A stretch of 64,000 nt of DNA from contig NZ_JAAIYA010000025.1 of the NCBI RefSeq assembly GCF_010894405.1, forward strand, positions 123,581 to 187,580, read 5' to 3'. Below the pieces are notes generated by a model. It was not told the DNA's origin. It did not search any database and saw only the letters and a list, made by a program, of their open reading frames with translations. Made by a program: the position numbers and the translations under genes. This document shows, piece by piece, positions 25,701 through 33,512 of the stretch (its first letter is position 1; each line of letters begins with the position of its first letter). The DNA is from Pyxidicoccus caerfyrddinensis. GTDB lineage: Bacteria; Myxococcota; Myxococcia; Myxococcales; Myxococcaceae.

Positions 25701-28700
25701 CGCAGCAGCGCTCCCGGCTGGAGCTGGCGCTTCAGGAGGAGGCTCAGCAGCGGGCTCGTGCGGAGGCTGCGCTGGCCGAGGTCCGCGAAGAGCTGGCCTC
25801 CTCGAACGAGGCACGCGAGCGGCTGGAGGCCCGCACCCAGGCGACCTTGACGGAAGCCCGGGACGCCCTGTCCTCCGAGCGCGAGCATCGCGAGCGACTG
25901 GAGGCCGAGCTCACCGGGATGCGCGAGCGCGCCTTCGGTGCCGACGAGGTCGTCACCCAGCTCCAGGCCGAGGCGCAGTCGGAACGCGAGGGACGCGTCC
26001 GAGCCCAGGCGTTTCGCGAGGTATTGCAGAAGACGCTCGACGTCGAGCGCGAGGAGCGGGCGGAGCTCGACGAGGCGCTGGCTTCGGCTCGCGCGGATCT
26101 TCAGGGCGAGCGCGAGGCCCGGACCGGGCTCGACGGCGCCCTCACCCTGGCTCGCACCCAGCTGGATGCCGAGCGTGACGAGCGCACCCGGCTCGACGCG
26201 GCGCTCGTCTCGGCTCGCGCGGAGCTGGAGGCCGAGCGGCAGGGCCGCAGCGAGGGCGAAGCGGGACTGGCGCAGCTTCGTGCGCGCCTGGAGTCCGAGC
26301 AGCTCGCCCGGGTGGATGCGGAGGCCGCGCTGGCCCGCATCCAGGCGGCGCTGTCCGCCGAGCAGGAAGCCCGCTCCGAGGAGCGCAGTGCGCTGGCGCA
26401 GGCCCAGGCCGCGCTGGAGTCGCTGCGCACGGACGCCGCCGCCCGCGAGCAGGCGCGGTTGGAGCGACTGGAGGCCGCCGAGCGCGTCATGGCCGAGCAG
26501 CAGCGCGTCCTCGAAGAGGAACGTGCGGCCGCGAAGGCACGAGAGCAGGAGTTCGAGGCGGCGGTGGCGCGGCTGGAGGCACGAGTCGCGGAGACCCAGG
26601 CCACCCGGGAGACGGAGACCGCTCGCACCGCGACGCTGGAGCAGTCTCTTGCCGAGGCCGAGGCCGCCCGGCGCGCCACGGAAGCCCAGCTGTCCGAGCG
26701 CGAGTGGTCCCTCCAGGAGCTTCAGTCTCAGGTGGCCCGGCTGCGCGAGCAGGTCGGGGAGGGCGAGAGCGAGGCCCGTCGCCTCACCGAAGCCGCCACG
26801 GCGCACGAGCTGGCGCTGTCCGAGGCTCGCGAGGCGCTGACCCGGCAGGAAGAAATCTCGCGCAAGAAGTTGGCTGCGCTGGATGCGGAGGTCGAAGAGG
26901 CGCTCATCCGCGCGGAGCGGCAGCAGCGGCAGCTCGAGTCCCTTGGGGAGGAGCGCGCCCGCGAGCAGGAGGAGGCCCGAACCGCCCTGGAGGCCGCGCA
27001 CCAGGAGGTGGTGTCCCTGCGGGCGGAGCTGGGTCACGTGGTCGCGGCGCGGCAGGAAATCATGCGCCTGGGCTCGGAGCTCCAGCGCGCCATGGGGGCC
27101 CTGCACGAGCGGGGCATGCACATCGCCCGGCTCGACGCGGAGCTGGTGGACGCGCAGGACCGGCTCGCCGGCCAGCGCGAGAACGCCGAGCTGCTCATGG
27201 TGCAGCTTGAGACGGCGCGGCGCTTCGCGGGCAAGGCCACCGCGATGGAGACCTCGCTGGAGGCCGAGCGCGCCGCCCTGGACGCGCTGAAGGCCGAGCT
27301 GGCGCGCGCCACCGAAGTGGCCCGGACCGAGCAGGAGCGGGCGGCTGCGCTGGACTCCCAGCTGACGGAGGCCACCGCGATGGTCACCGCCCAGCGCGCC
27401 GAGCTGGAGACGCGGCAGGCCGACATTGCCCGGTTCGAGGCGCGGCTGGCGGAGCTCCTGTCCGGCGCCGAGTCCCAGCGCACCGCGCTGGAGGAACTCT
27501 CCACTCGGCAGCAGGCCGAACGTGCCGAGATGGAAGCCCGGCTCGCGGAGACCACCGCACTCTCCGACGCTCAGCGCACCGAGCTGGAGTCGCGGCTCGC
27601 GGAGGCGACCGCGCAACGCGAGGCTCAGCGTACCGAGCTGGAGTCGCGGCTCTCCGAAGTGGAGACCCGCCTCACCGAGACCACCGCCCAGCGCGCCGAG
27701 CTGGACGCACGGCTCACCGAATCCACCAACCGCTTCGAGGCCGAGCGTTCCGAGCTTCAGTCGCGACTCGCCGACGTCACCGAGCGTGCCGAGACGGACA
27801 GGCGCGAGCTGGAGTCGCGGCTCGCGAGCCTCACCGCGCAGGCCGAGACCGACAGGCAGGAGCTGGAGTCGCGTCTGTCGGACGCCACCGCACGCGCAGA
27901 GGCGGACCGTGCCGCGCTGGAGCAGCAGCTCGCCGCCGCCACCGAGCGCTTCGAGTCCGACAAGGCCACCCTGGACACCCGGCGCGCCGAGCTGGAGGCC
28001 GCCGCCTCCGAGAGCACCACCGCTCTCCAGTCCCTCCAGGAGCGCCTCGGCCGCGCCGAGTCCGAGCGCACCGCCCTGGCCTCCGAGCGCGAGCGCCTCC
28101 AGTCGGACCTCACCGTCGCCCGCGCCGCTCGCGTCCGCCTCGAAGGCCGCATCACCGCCATCGAGACGACGTCCACCGACGCCGTCCGCATCCTCGACGC
28201 CGAGCGCGCCGAGCGCGAGCGCCTCGCCCAGGCCCTGGAAGAAACCCGCCAGCAGCTCCAGAAGCGCGAGGGCAGTTCCGCCGACCGGCTCAAGACGCTG
28301 CTCACCGAGGTCACCGCCCTCAAGGAGCAGGTGACCACCCTGGGCACGGAGAAGCAGTCCCTCCTGGAGGACCGCGCCGAGCGCGCTCGCCTCGAAACCC
28401 GCGTGCGCGAGCAGCAGGAGCGCCTCGCCGCACTGGAGACCGAGCGCAAGGACCTCCTCGCGTCCGTGGAGGAGCTCAAGGCCTCCGCCCAGCCCGAGGC
28501 CGTGCTCGAGATGGCCGCGGAGATGGAGCAGCTCCAGACCCAGGTGGAGGAGCTCCAGCAGAAGCTCGCCGCCCAGGAGACGGAGCTGGGCGCGCTGCGA
28601 CGGCAGGCGGCCCGCGCCGGCGCCAACCCCGTCCAGGAAATCTACGAGCGCGCCAACGCCGAGCTGAACGCCGTGAAGAACGAGCTGTCCCGCCGCTCGG

Positions 28701-28837
28701 CCACGACCCCCGCGCCGCCCGGGGGCACGCCCGGCCGCCTGCCCACGATTCCCCAGGCGAAGCCGGCCCGCACCGCCATGCCCGCCCTCGATCTGCCGCC
28801 TCCCACCACTCCGAAGAAGCCAGACGAGCGCGAGTGA
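22793..28837 (+). CDS. Giant coiled-coil protein with methyltransferase-like N-terminal domain
   Basis: A 2014-residue protein. Residues 1-215 resemble a Rossmann methyltransferase: ARRRVLEVDAVASTGGESAR at the motif I position, AVIACDADVTAVEAA (acidic motif II), then GSFDVVLIADLAPYVKAPEL. Motif I lacks the full GxGxG, so SAM binding is doubtful. From about 225 to 1960 it is almost unbroken charged coiled coil (Ala, Glu, Arg, Leu heptads). The C-terminal ~40 residues are Pro/Lys-rich (TTPAPPGGTPGRLPTIPQAK). There is no signal peptide or membrane helix, so it is cytoplasmic. Size and shape recall myxobacterial polarity scaffolds such as AglZ and FrzS, which instead have receiver-like heads. First gene of a unit with dapF and two response regulators. 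The ATG at 22814 is an alternative start. Confidence 0.85.
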   Translation: MHHTFRRMGPSELLPRYIFAESLFARRRVLEVDAVASTGGESARFLVERGARAVIACDADVTAVEAAQKAHGGPSLRFRANVYDDFEAGSFDVVLIADLAPYVKAPELLAELARLVTKQGFLLGGLRNVAGLSLPQLLEPEEGVPPTYGMLLDALSVHFPHVEVATQSPVLGYQLAFERGEGLQVDGTLVNNSEAAYFLVVAGQEPARVVDPTWVQLPPEPLAFTRGKLDEVVARAKSWEDRSTRLKESLTKLRAELTDREAEAASLRPALEVARDEVARLTAQLELARGTQESQRERDDLSGKLRRRELELQVATERMADADRRLAAQRLEVEAAQRAQADAGVQVLAAQESLRLERARREETIASLEEARERLTQAYSQVRELQDELSTLRIDREKDRLAAERAVEQSEDRRRAAEAARERELRIAEQYSAALAAVEHLKAESARAEELSRDSGTAVAVKEAELARVARELADARQRTASAEGARKDAETRLEALQAEARGMETELTASREAEARLRGEVETLTRGEAASRAMAARLEESLHEATARLEALEAERARTEVRLGQALETERTELRERLESLEQALEGARGRAEALSGKARDEAAARADSEAHRLELEAEREALVRRVVELEAESSARARTQRQEFEEALQTARAELESAHEERHASEARASQVRGELDAERQARASLEEALRLAREGLEDAARRLSEAESTLAHTRETLVAEVRRRTELETGLAELRSTLESEREGRAQSGSALEALRAKLEAERELRGGAETALAEAREGLEEARQALAQARDALATEQERRARWEAALADAQAQLQDEAQRRARAETALEEAAQGRARAETALEESRARLQAEALRSGAAESALAETQAQLQVETRQRTQAEADAAEARSRLTLGAEEAQARLAQESEQRAQVAAEAQARLQEEARQRALAEAASAESQARLQDEEAKHARATAALAEAEAGLAAEAQQRSRLELALQEEAQQRARAEAALAEVREELASSNEARERLEARTQATLTEARDALSSEREHRERLEAELTGMRERAFGADEVVTQLQAEAQSEREGRVRAQAFREVLQKTLDVEREERAELDEALASARADLQGEREARTGLDGALTLARTQLDAERDERTRLDAALVSARAELEAERQGRSEGEAGLAQLRARLESEQLARVDAEAALARIQAALSAEQEARSEERSALAQAQAALESLRTDAAAREQARLERLEAAERVMAEQQRVLEEERAAAKAREQEFEAAVARLEARVAETQATRETETARTATLEQSLAEAEAARRATEAQLSEREWSLQELQSQVARLREQVGEGESEARRLTEAATAHELALSEAREALTRQEEISRKKLAALDAEVEEALIRAERQQRQLESLGEERAREQEEARTALEAAHQEVVSLRAELGHVVAARQEIMRLGSELQRAMGALHERGMHIARLDAELVDAQDRLAGQRENAELLMVQLETARRFAGKATAMETSLEAERAALDALKAELARATEVARTEQERAAALDSQLTEATAMVTAQRAELETRQADIARFEARLAELLSGAESQRTALEELSTRQQAERAEMEARLAETTALSDAQRTELESRLAEATAQREAQRTELESRLSEVETRLTETTAQRAELDARLTESTNRFEAERSELQSRLADVTERAETDRRELESRLASLTAQAETDRQELESRLSDATARAEADRAALEQQLAAATERFESDKATLDTRRAELEAAASESTTALQSLQERLGRAESERTALASERERLQSDLTVARAARVRLEGRITAIETTSTDAVRILDAERAERERLAQALEETRQQLQKREGSSADRLKTLLTEVTALKEQVTTLGTEKQSLLEDRAERARLETRVREQQERLAALETERKDLLASVEELKASAQPEAVLEMAAEMEQLQTQVEELQQKLAAQETELGALRRQAARAGANPVQEIYERANAELNAVKNELSRRSATTPAPPGGTPGRLPTIPQAKPARTAMPALDLPPPTTPKKPDERE

Positions 28838-28861
28838 CGGCTCGCGGCTAGGATTGCGCAC

Positions 28862-29713
28862 GTGGACGCTCGCGAGCGCATCTTCAAGTATCAGGGCCTG
28901 GGCAACGACTTCGTCATCCTGGACCGCCGTCGCACCGGCGTGGACATCGACGCCGCCACGTCACGGTGGATGTGCGACCGGCGCCTGGGCATCGGCGCGG
29001 ACGGGGTGCTCTCCATCCTCCCTTCGCAGCACGCCGTGGCCCGCATGGTGGTGCACAACGCCGACGGCAGCATCGCGGAGATGTGCGGCAACGGCCTGCG
29101 CTGCGCCGTGAAGTACCTGGTGGACCACACCGACGACAACCCCGGCCGCATCGACGTGGAGACGGGCGCGGGCGTGCTCTCCTGCATCCCCGGCTATGGC
29201 GACGGCGGCGTCATCGGCGTGGACATCTCCATGGGCCCCGCGCGCCTCGTCGCGCCCAACCTGCCCTCGGGCGCCACCGGCAAGCCCTTCCTCGACCTGC
29301 CCCTGCCGGGCCACCCGGACCTGCGCGGCTCCGCGGTGAGCATGGGCAACCCGCACCTCGTCCTCCTGGACCAGCCCCTCGAGGACGCCCCCCGCCTGGG
29401 CCCCACCCTCGAAGTCCACCCGTCCTTCCCCGACCGCACCAACGTGGAGTTCGTGCGCGTGGAAACGGATGGCCTCACGGTAGTGGTCTGGGAGCGGGGC
29501 TGCGGGCTGACGCAGGCGTGCGGCACCGGGGCCTGTGCGTCGGCGGTGGCGGCCGTGCTGGCGAAGAGGCTGCCCCCGGACGCCTGGCTGCGCGTCACGC
29601 TGCCGGGCGGAGACCTGCGCATCCGAGTGCCCGCCGACCTGTCCGACATCCGCCTCCGTGGCCCCGTGGCCTTCGTGTTCGAGGGCGTTGTCGCGCTTCC
29701 TTCCCCCCGGTAA
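28862..29713 (+). CDS. dapF: Diaminopimelate epimerase
   Basis: A 283-residue PLP-independent epimerase that interconverts LL- and meso-diaminopimelate for lysine and peptidoglycan synthesis. The two catalytic cysteines are Cys75 (EMCGNGLRC) and Cys220 (QACGTGACAS). FKYQGLGNDFVILD at the start and VHNADGSIAEMCGNG are diagnostic. The length is standard. The start is GTG at 28862, 24 bases after the coiled-coil gene, with 43 bases to the next gene. It is therefore embedded in a signalling operon rather than with other lysine genes. Confidence 0.96.
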   Translation: MDARERIFKYQGLGNDFVILDRRRTGVDIDAATSRWMCDRRLGIGADGVLSILPSQHAVARMVVHNADGSIAEMCGNGLRCAVKYLVDHTDDNPGRIDVETGAGVLSCIPGYGDGGVIGVDISMGPARLVAPNLPSGATGKPFLDLPLPGHPDLRGSAVSMGNPHLVLLDQPLEDAPRLGPTLEVHPSFPDRTNVEFVRVETDGLTVVVWERGCGLTQACGTGACASAVAAVLAKRLPPDAWLRVTLPGGDLRIRVPADLSDIRLRGPVAFVFEGVVALPSPR

Positions 29714-29756
29714 CCTCCCGCGTTCCTCCCCCCTCGCCCCCAGGTCAAAACGCGCC

Positions 29757-31607
29757 GTGGCCGGACCCATCCTCGTCGTCGATGACGACCTGTTCTTCCG
29801 ACAAGTCGCCAGCGACATGCTCACCCGCAACGGGCACCGCGTGGTGGCCGTGGAGAACGCGACGCTCGCGCTCGTGGAGGCGGCCCGCACGCCCTTCGAC
29901 CTCGTCATCACCGACGTGGTGATGCCCGGCGTGGACGGCTTCGCGCTCACCGCGCGCCTGCGCGAGAGAGATCCCGACCAGGAGATCATCCTCGTCAGCC
30001 AGCACACGGAGGTGCGTGGCTCGGAGATGGCGCTGCGCTCCGGCGCCGCGGACTGCCTGACGAAGCCGGTGGTCGAAACCGACATGCTGCTGGCGGTGGA
30101 CCGCGCCCTGCAACGCGCCGACCTCCGCCGCGAGCGCGCGCAATTGCGCGACGAGAATCTCGAGTTCGCCCGCTTCCACAACCTGCACCAGCGCTGCCTG
30201 GAGCTGCTGTCCCATCCGGATTTGGAGTGGCTGCAGGAGCGCATCATCGCGGAGCTGGGCGCCGTCTGTGACGCGCAGAGCGCCGCGCTGTGGGTGATGG
30301 ACGACCGGGGTGACCTGGTGCTGCGCGCGTACCGGGGGCTGCTCGACAAGCAGTTCCTCGCCGAGAAGATGAATCCCGAGGGGCCGCTGGCCGGCCGCCT
30401 GCGTGAGGCCCTGCCGTGGCTCGCGCGCGACGAGCGCTCCGCGGTGATGTACGTGCCGCTGCTGGCCTCCGGGGAAATCGTCGGCCTGGCGCAGCTGTCG
30501 GACCCGCTCGCCGGGGACTTCCGCTCCGAGCACTCGCGCGACGCCAAGGTGCTCGCGGACTTCGCCGCGGTGGGTGTGAAGAACGGCCGGCGGATGCTCG
30601 CGCTCCAGCGGTTGGGCCTGCGAGATCGCGAGACGGCGGCGTACAACCTCAGCTACTTCACCGACTACGCCTCCAAGGAAATCTACAAGGCGCGCCGCTA
30701 CGGGCGGACGTTCTCGCTGCTGACCTTCTCCATCGACAACCTGCCGCTGGTGCGCGTGCGCCAGGGTGCGGCGGACGCGAAGAAGGCGGTGCGCGGCATC
30801 ATCCGGGCGCTGAGCAAGATCATTCGCGACTCGGACGTCATCGCGAAGGCGAGCGACCAGGAGTTCTACCTCCTGCTGCCGGAGACGGACTTCTTCGGCG
30901 CGCTGATGTTCGTGCGCCGCGCGGTGGCGGCGGTGCGCGAGGAGCCCGAGGTGCAGGACGTGGAGCAGCGCCTGCCGCTGGCCCTCGTCGGCGGGGCGAG
31001 CACCTTCCCCAAGGACGGGGAGGACTTCGACGAGCTGGTCCACCGCTGCCGCCGCCGCATGGACGAGCGGCGCGCGTCCCTGCAGCGCCGGCTGATGCTG
31101 GACGGGCTGCCCTTCTGGGACGAGGTGGACCTGCTTCTGGGCACGCCGACGAGCCCCCGGCTGCCGGTGGACGAGCGCTCCGAGCCGAGCCGCCGCGGCA
31201 AGGTCTCCGACGTGCTCTTCGACGAATTGCAGGCGGAGATTGCCCGCGAGCTGATGCGAGACCCGGGCTCGCGCGGCATCCTCTACGTGGGCGGGCCGGA
31301 GATTCGCACGGACCTGCCCATCGCCGCGGGGCTGGAGTCGGCGCCGCCGGACATGGCGTCGCGCATCTACCTGCTGGGCCGCCGCGTGGACCTGGAGTCA
31401 CACCCCGCGCTGACGCCCGTGTTCCTGGAGGGTGATGACCGCGTGACGCGGCACGAGTTCATCCTCTGGCTCTCGGAGAACGCCGCGTACGCGCTCATCC
31501 AGCGGCGCGGGCTCGGGGCGACCTGGGGCTTCCATACCTCGGACACCGCGGTGGTGGACGGGCTCATCTCCAAGCTGCAGGCCGAGTACGACCTGCAGCC
31601 CTACTGA
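29757..31607 (+). CDS. Response regulator: receiver-GAF-degenerate GGDEF
   Basis: A 616-residue cytoplasmic protein. The receiver (1-120) has ILVVDDDLFF, phospho-acceptor Asp in LVITDVVMPG, Thr/Ser switch and Lys in CLTKPV. A GAF-like domain follows at about 145-285 (LGAVCDAQSAALWVMDDRGD ... RSAVMYVPLLASGEIVGLAQ). A diguanylate-cyclase-like fold lies at about 290-430 (YFTDYASKEIYKARRYGRTF, DSDVIAKASDQEFYLLLPE). There the GGDEF signature reads ASDQEF, so cyclase activity is unlikely and it may act as a binding module. The C-terminal ~180 residues match nothing I know. Start GTG at 29757; the frame stays open upstream inside dapF but is not conserved. 17 bases separate it from the next regulator. 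Confidence 0.88.
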   Translation: MAGPILVVDDDLFFRQVASDMLTRNGHRVVAVENATLALVEAARTPFDLVITDVVMPGVDGFALTARLRERDPDQEIILVSQHTEVRGSEMALRSGAADCLTKPVVETDMLLAVDRALQRADLRRERAQLRDENLEFARFHNLHQRCLELLSHPDLEWLQERIIAELGAVCDAQSAALWVMDDRGDLVLRAYRGLLDKQFLAEKMNPEGPLAGRLREALPWLARDERSAVMYVPLLASGEIVGLAQLSDPLAGDFRSEHSRDAKVLADFAAVGVKNGRRMLALQRLGLRDRETAAYNLSYFTDYASKEIYKARRYGRTFSLLTFSIDNLPLVRVRQGAADAKKAVRGIIRALSKIIRDSDVIAKASDQEFYLLLPETDFFGALMFVRRAVAAVREEPEVQDVEQRLPLALVGGASTFPKDGEDFDELVHRCRRRMDERRASLQRRLMLDGLPFWDEVDLLLGTPTSPRLPVDERSEPSRRGKVSDVLFDELQAEIARELMRDPGSRGILYVGGPEIRTDLPIAAGLESAPPDMASRIYLLGRRVDLESHPALTPVFLEGDDRVTRHEFILWLSENAAYALIQRRGLGATWGFHTSDTAVVDGLISKLQAEYDLQPY

Positions 31608-31624
31608 GACGAAGGGCAATTCCC

Positions 31625-33127
31625 GTGGCCCAGGTCCGGAAGATTCTCATCGCCGACCCCGACCTCGAGTCCGTGCGCTCGCTGTCGCGCGCGCTGCGCA
31701 CCAAGGGCTACCAGGTGCACTACGCGCCGGACGGCTCGCGCGCGCTGGAAGTGGCCGTGCTGCGCCACCCCGACCTCACGCTGTTCGACGAGGGCTGCCG
31801 GCTGCTGGACGCGCGGACCTTCATCCAGATTCTGCGCACCAACCCGCGTACCGAAGACATCCCGGTGGTGCTCACCACCTCCAGCTTCGACTCGGACCGG
31901 CAGCGCGGCCTGCGCGACGGCTACCTGCGCAAGCCCTTCAACCTGGACGAGGTGCTCAGCCGCATCGAGCACATCTTCCGGCGCAGCGAGGCCGCCAAGG
32001 ACCTCAAGAGCGAGCAGCAGGAAATCGAAGGCTCGCTCAGTCAGCTCAGCATCCCGGACCTGATGCAGCTGCTGGGCATGAACAAGCGCAGCGGCCGGCT
32101 GGCGCTGGAGCGCGGCAACGACCGGGGCGAAATCTTCGTCGTCGATGGCCGCCCCGTGAATGCGAAGCTGGGGCGCGTGGAAGGGGAGAAGGCGCTGTTC
32201 CGACTGCTCGCGTGGGCGGATGGCACCTTCACCTTCTCACCGGGGACGAACGCGGCGCGGCCCCGCATCAACCGCGGCATGGACGACTCGCTGCTGGAGG
32301 GCATGCGGCAGTCGGACGAGGTGAACCGGCTGATGCCGGGCCTGCCGCCGCGCCACACACGGCTGATGCTGGCGCCGGACGTGGACCTGTCGCAGGACCA
32401 GCACCCGGTGACGGCGCAGGTGGTGGGCCTGCTGCGCCAGCCGCGCGCGCTGGGCGAGGTGCTGGACCTGGCGCCGGCCACGGACCTGGAAGTGCTGAGC
32501 GTGTTGTCCGCGCTGATGCAGCGGGGCGTGGCGCGGGCGGTGGACTCGGACGGCTCGGAAACCAACGCCGGCGAGCTGCTGGGCGCGGCGGAGGTGCACG
32601 CGCTGCGCGGTCGCATCCTCCGGACGCGCACGGCGCCGGCGAAGGTGGCCACCGCGAAGGTGTTCGTCTGCGGCAGCGGCGCGGCGGCGGCGCGTCGGAT
32701 TCTCGCGAGGCTGCCGGGGCTGGAGGCGCTGTCGGCCGAGCCCACCGCCGTGAAGAGCGGCTTCGGCACGTTGGGCCGGCTGGTGCTCAGCGAGGTGCTG
32801 CGCCTGGACTTCTGCGTGCTGCCGCCCGCGGAGGCGGCCCGTCCCCTGTGGAGGCCCTTCACGGCGGGCGCGGTGGGCGCGCTGCTGCTCGACGTGTCCG
32901 AGCCGGCCGTGCGCCTGGCGCACTACCTCTCGTGGGAGGTGCGCATGCCCGTGGTGGTGGTGGGAGCGGAGGTGCCCGTGCCGCTGCAAGGGGCGCCCGC
33001 GGGCGCGCTGGGCGTGAATGACGACCTGTCCGAGGCGCTGCGTGCGCTGCTCGTCCAGGCGCTCAACCCGGCGCCCACGCTGCCTGGGGTGACGCAGGCG
33101 CAGCGGCTCACCGCCTCCGCGGTGTAG
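31625..33127 (+). CDS. Response regulator: receiver-PATAN (DUF4388)-pseudo-GTPase
   Basis: A 500-residue protein. Receiver about 1-120 (KILIADPDLESVRSL; Asp in LTLFDEG; Lys in YLRKPF). PATAN/DUF4388 domain about 138-250 (LSQLSIPDLMQLLGMNKRSG, GEIFVVDGRPVNAKLG, DGTFTFSPG). The segment about 335-490 follows a small Ras/Arf-like GTPase: VFVCGSGAAAARRILARL at the P-loop position, FCVLPPAEAARPLWRPF at the PGQ/switch II position, TAGAVGALLLDVSEP, then PVVVVGAEV for the NKxD strand. The GK[ST], DxxG and NKxD residues are all missing. PATAN proteins often pair with MglA-like GTPases; here the partner is fused and dead. Start GTG at 31625. Confidence 0.85.
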   Translation: MAQVRKILIADPDLESVRSLSRALRTKGYQVHYAPDGSRALEVAVLRHPDLTLFDEGCRLLDARTFIQILRTNPRTEDIPVVLTTSSFDSDRQRGLRDGYLRKPFNLDEVLSRIEHIFRRSEAAKDLKSEQQEIEGSLSQLSIPDLMQLLGMNKRSGRLALERGNDRGEIFVVDGRPVNAKLGRVEGEKALFRLLAWADGTFTFSPGTNAARPRINRGMDDSLLEGMRQSDEVNRLMPGLPPRHTRLMLAPDVDLSQDQHPVTAQVVGLLRQPRALGEVLDLAPATDLEVLSVLSALMQRGVARAVDSDGSETNAGELLGAAEVHALRGRILRTRTAPAKVATAKVFVCGSGAAAARRILARLPGLEALSAEPTAVKSGFGTLGRLVLSEVLRLDFCVLPPAEAARPLWRPFTAGAVGALLLDVSEPAVRLAHYLSWEVRMPVVVVGAEVPVPLQGAPAGALGVNDDLSEALRALLVQALNPAPTLPGVTQAQRLTASAV

Positions 33128-33137
33128 CCGCCGCTCA

Positions 33138-33512
33138 TCACCAGTAGCGGCGCGGAGGCGGCGCGGGAGGCGGAGGCGCCGCGGGCAGGGGCTCGAGCAT
33201 GCCGAGCTTCAGCAGCCGCTCGACGGCCACTTTGACTTCCTTCGCCGTGGTGCCGCAGCCATCGAGGTTGCGCGTCGCTTCCGCGACGGTGCGCTCTCCC
33301 GCGGCGAACTCCACGAGGTAGAGCCCGTCATCGGGGGGAAGTCCGAGCGAGGTCCCCCACGAAGCCCGGGCCGCGTCGAACTGGGCGCGCCCGGTGCCGT
33401 TCTTCGCCGCTTCAATCATGGCCGCATACGACGCCGCGGCCTCGCTGCCCTTGGGCGACAGGCGGAACTTCTGCGCGCGTCCGTACCGAACCTTCTCCGT
33501 CTCTTCACTCAT
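33138..33512 (-). CDS. Small unknown protein coupled to desaturase gene
   Basis: A 124-residue soluble protein that I do not recognise. KVRYGRAQKFRLSPKGSEAA and ATRNLDGCGTTAKEVKVAVE suggest a winged-helix-like C-terminal half with a helix-turn-helix near 75-105 (GERTVAEATRNLD ... AVERLLKLGML). The tail is proline-rich (APPPPAPPPRRYW). The start is ATG at 33512, which overlaps the desaturase stop (ATGA), so the two are translated together. A regulatory or accessory role for the desaturase is possible but unproven. Confidence 0.65.
   Translation of the reverse strand: MSEETEKVRYGRAQKFRLSPKGSEAAASYAAMIEAAKNGTGRAQFDAARASWGTSLGLPPDDGLYLVEFAAGERTVAEATRNLDGCGTTAKEVKVAVERLLKLGMLEPLPAAPPPPAPPPRRYW

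Noticed and set aside
25337..28861. 1174-residue minus-strand open frame opposite the coiled-coil gene
   Set aside because: Leu/Gly/Arg-rich repetition is the reverse complement of the heptad coding repeats.
29535..29756. N-terminal extension of the receiver-GAF regulator into dapF
   Set aside because: The residues are Arg/Pro/Cys-rich dapF frame-shift sequence; the receiver begins at GTG 29757.
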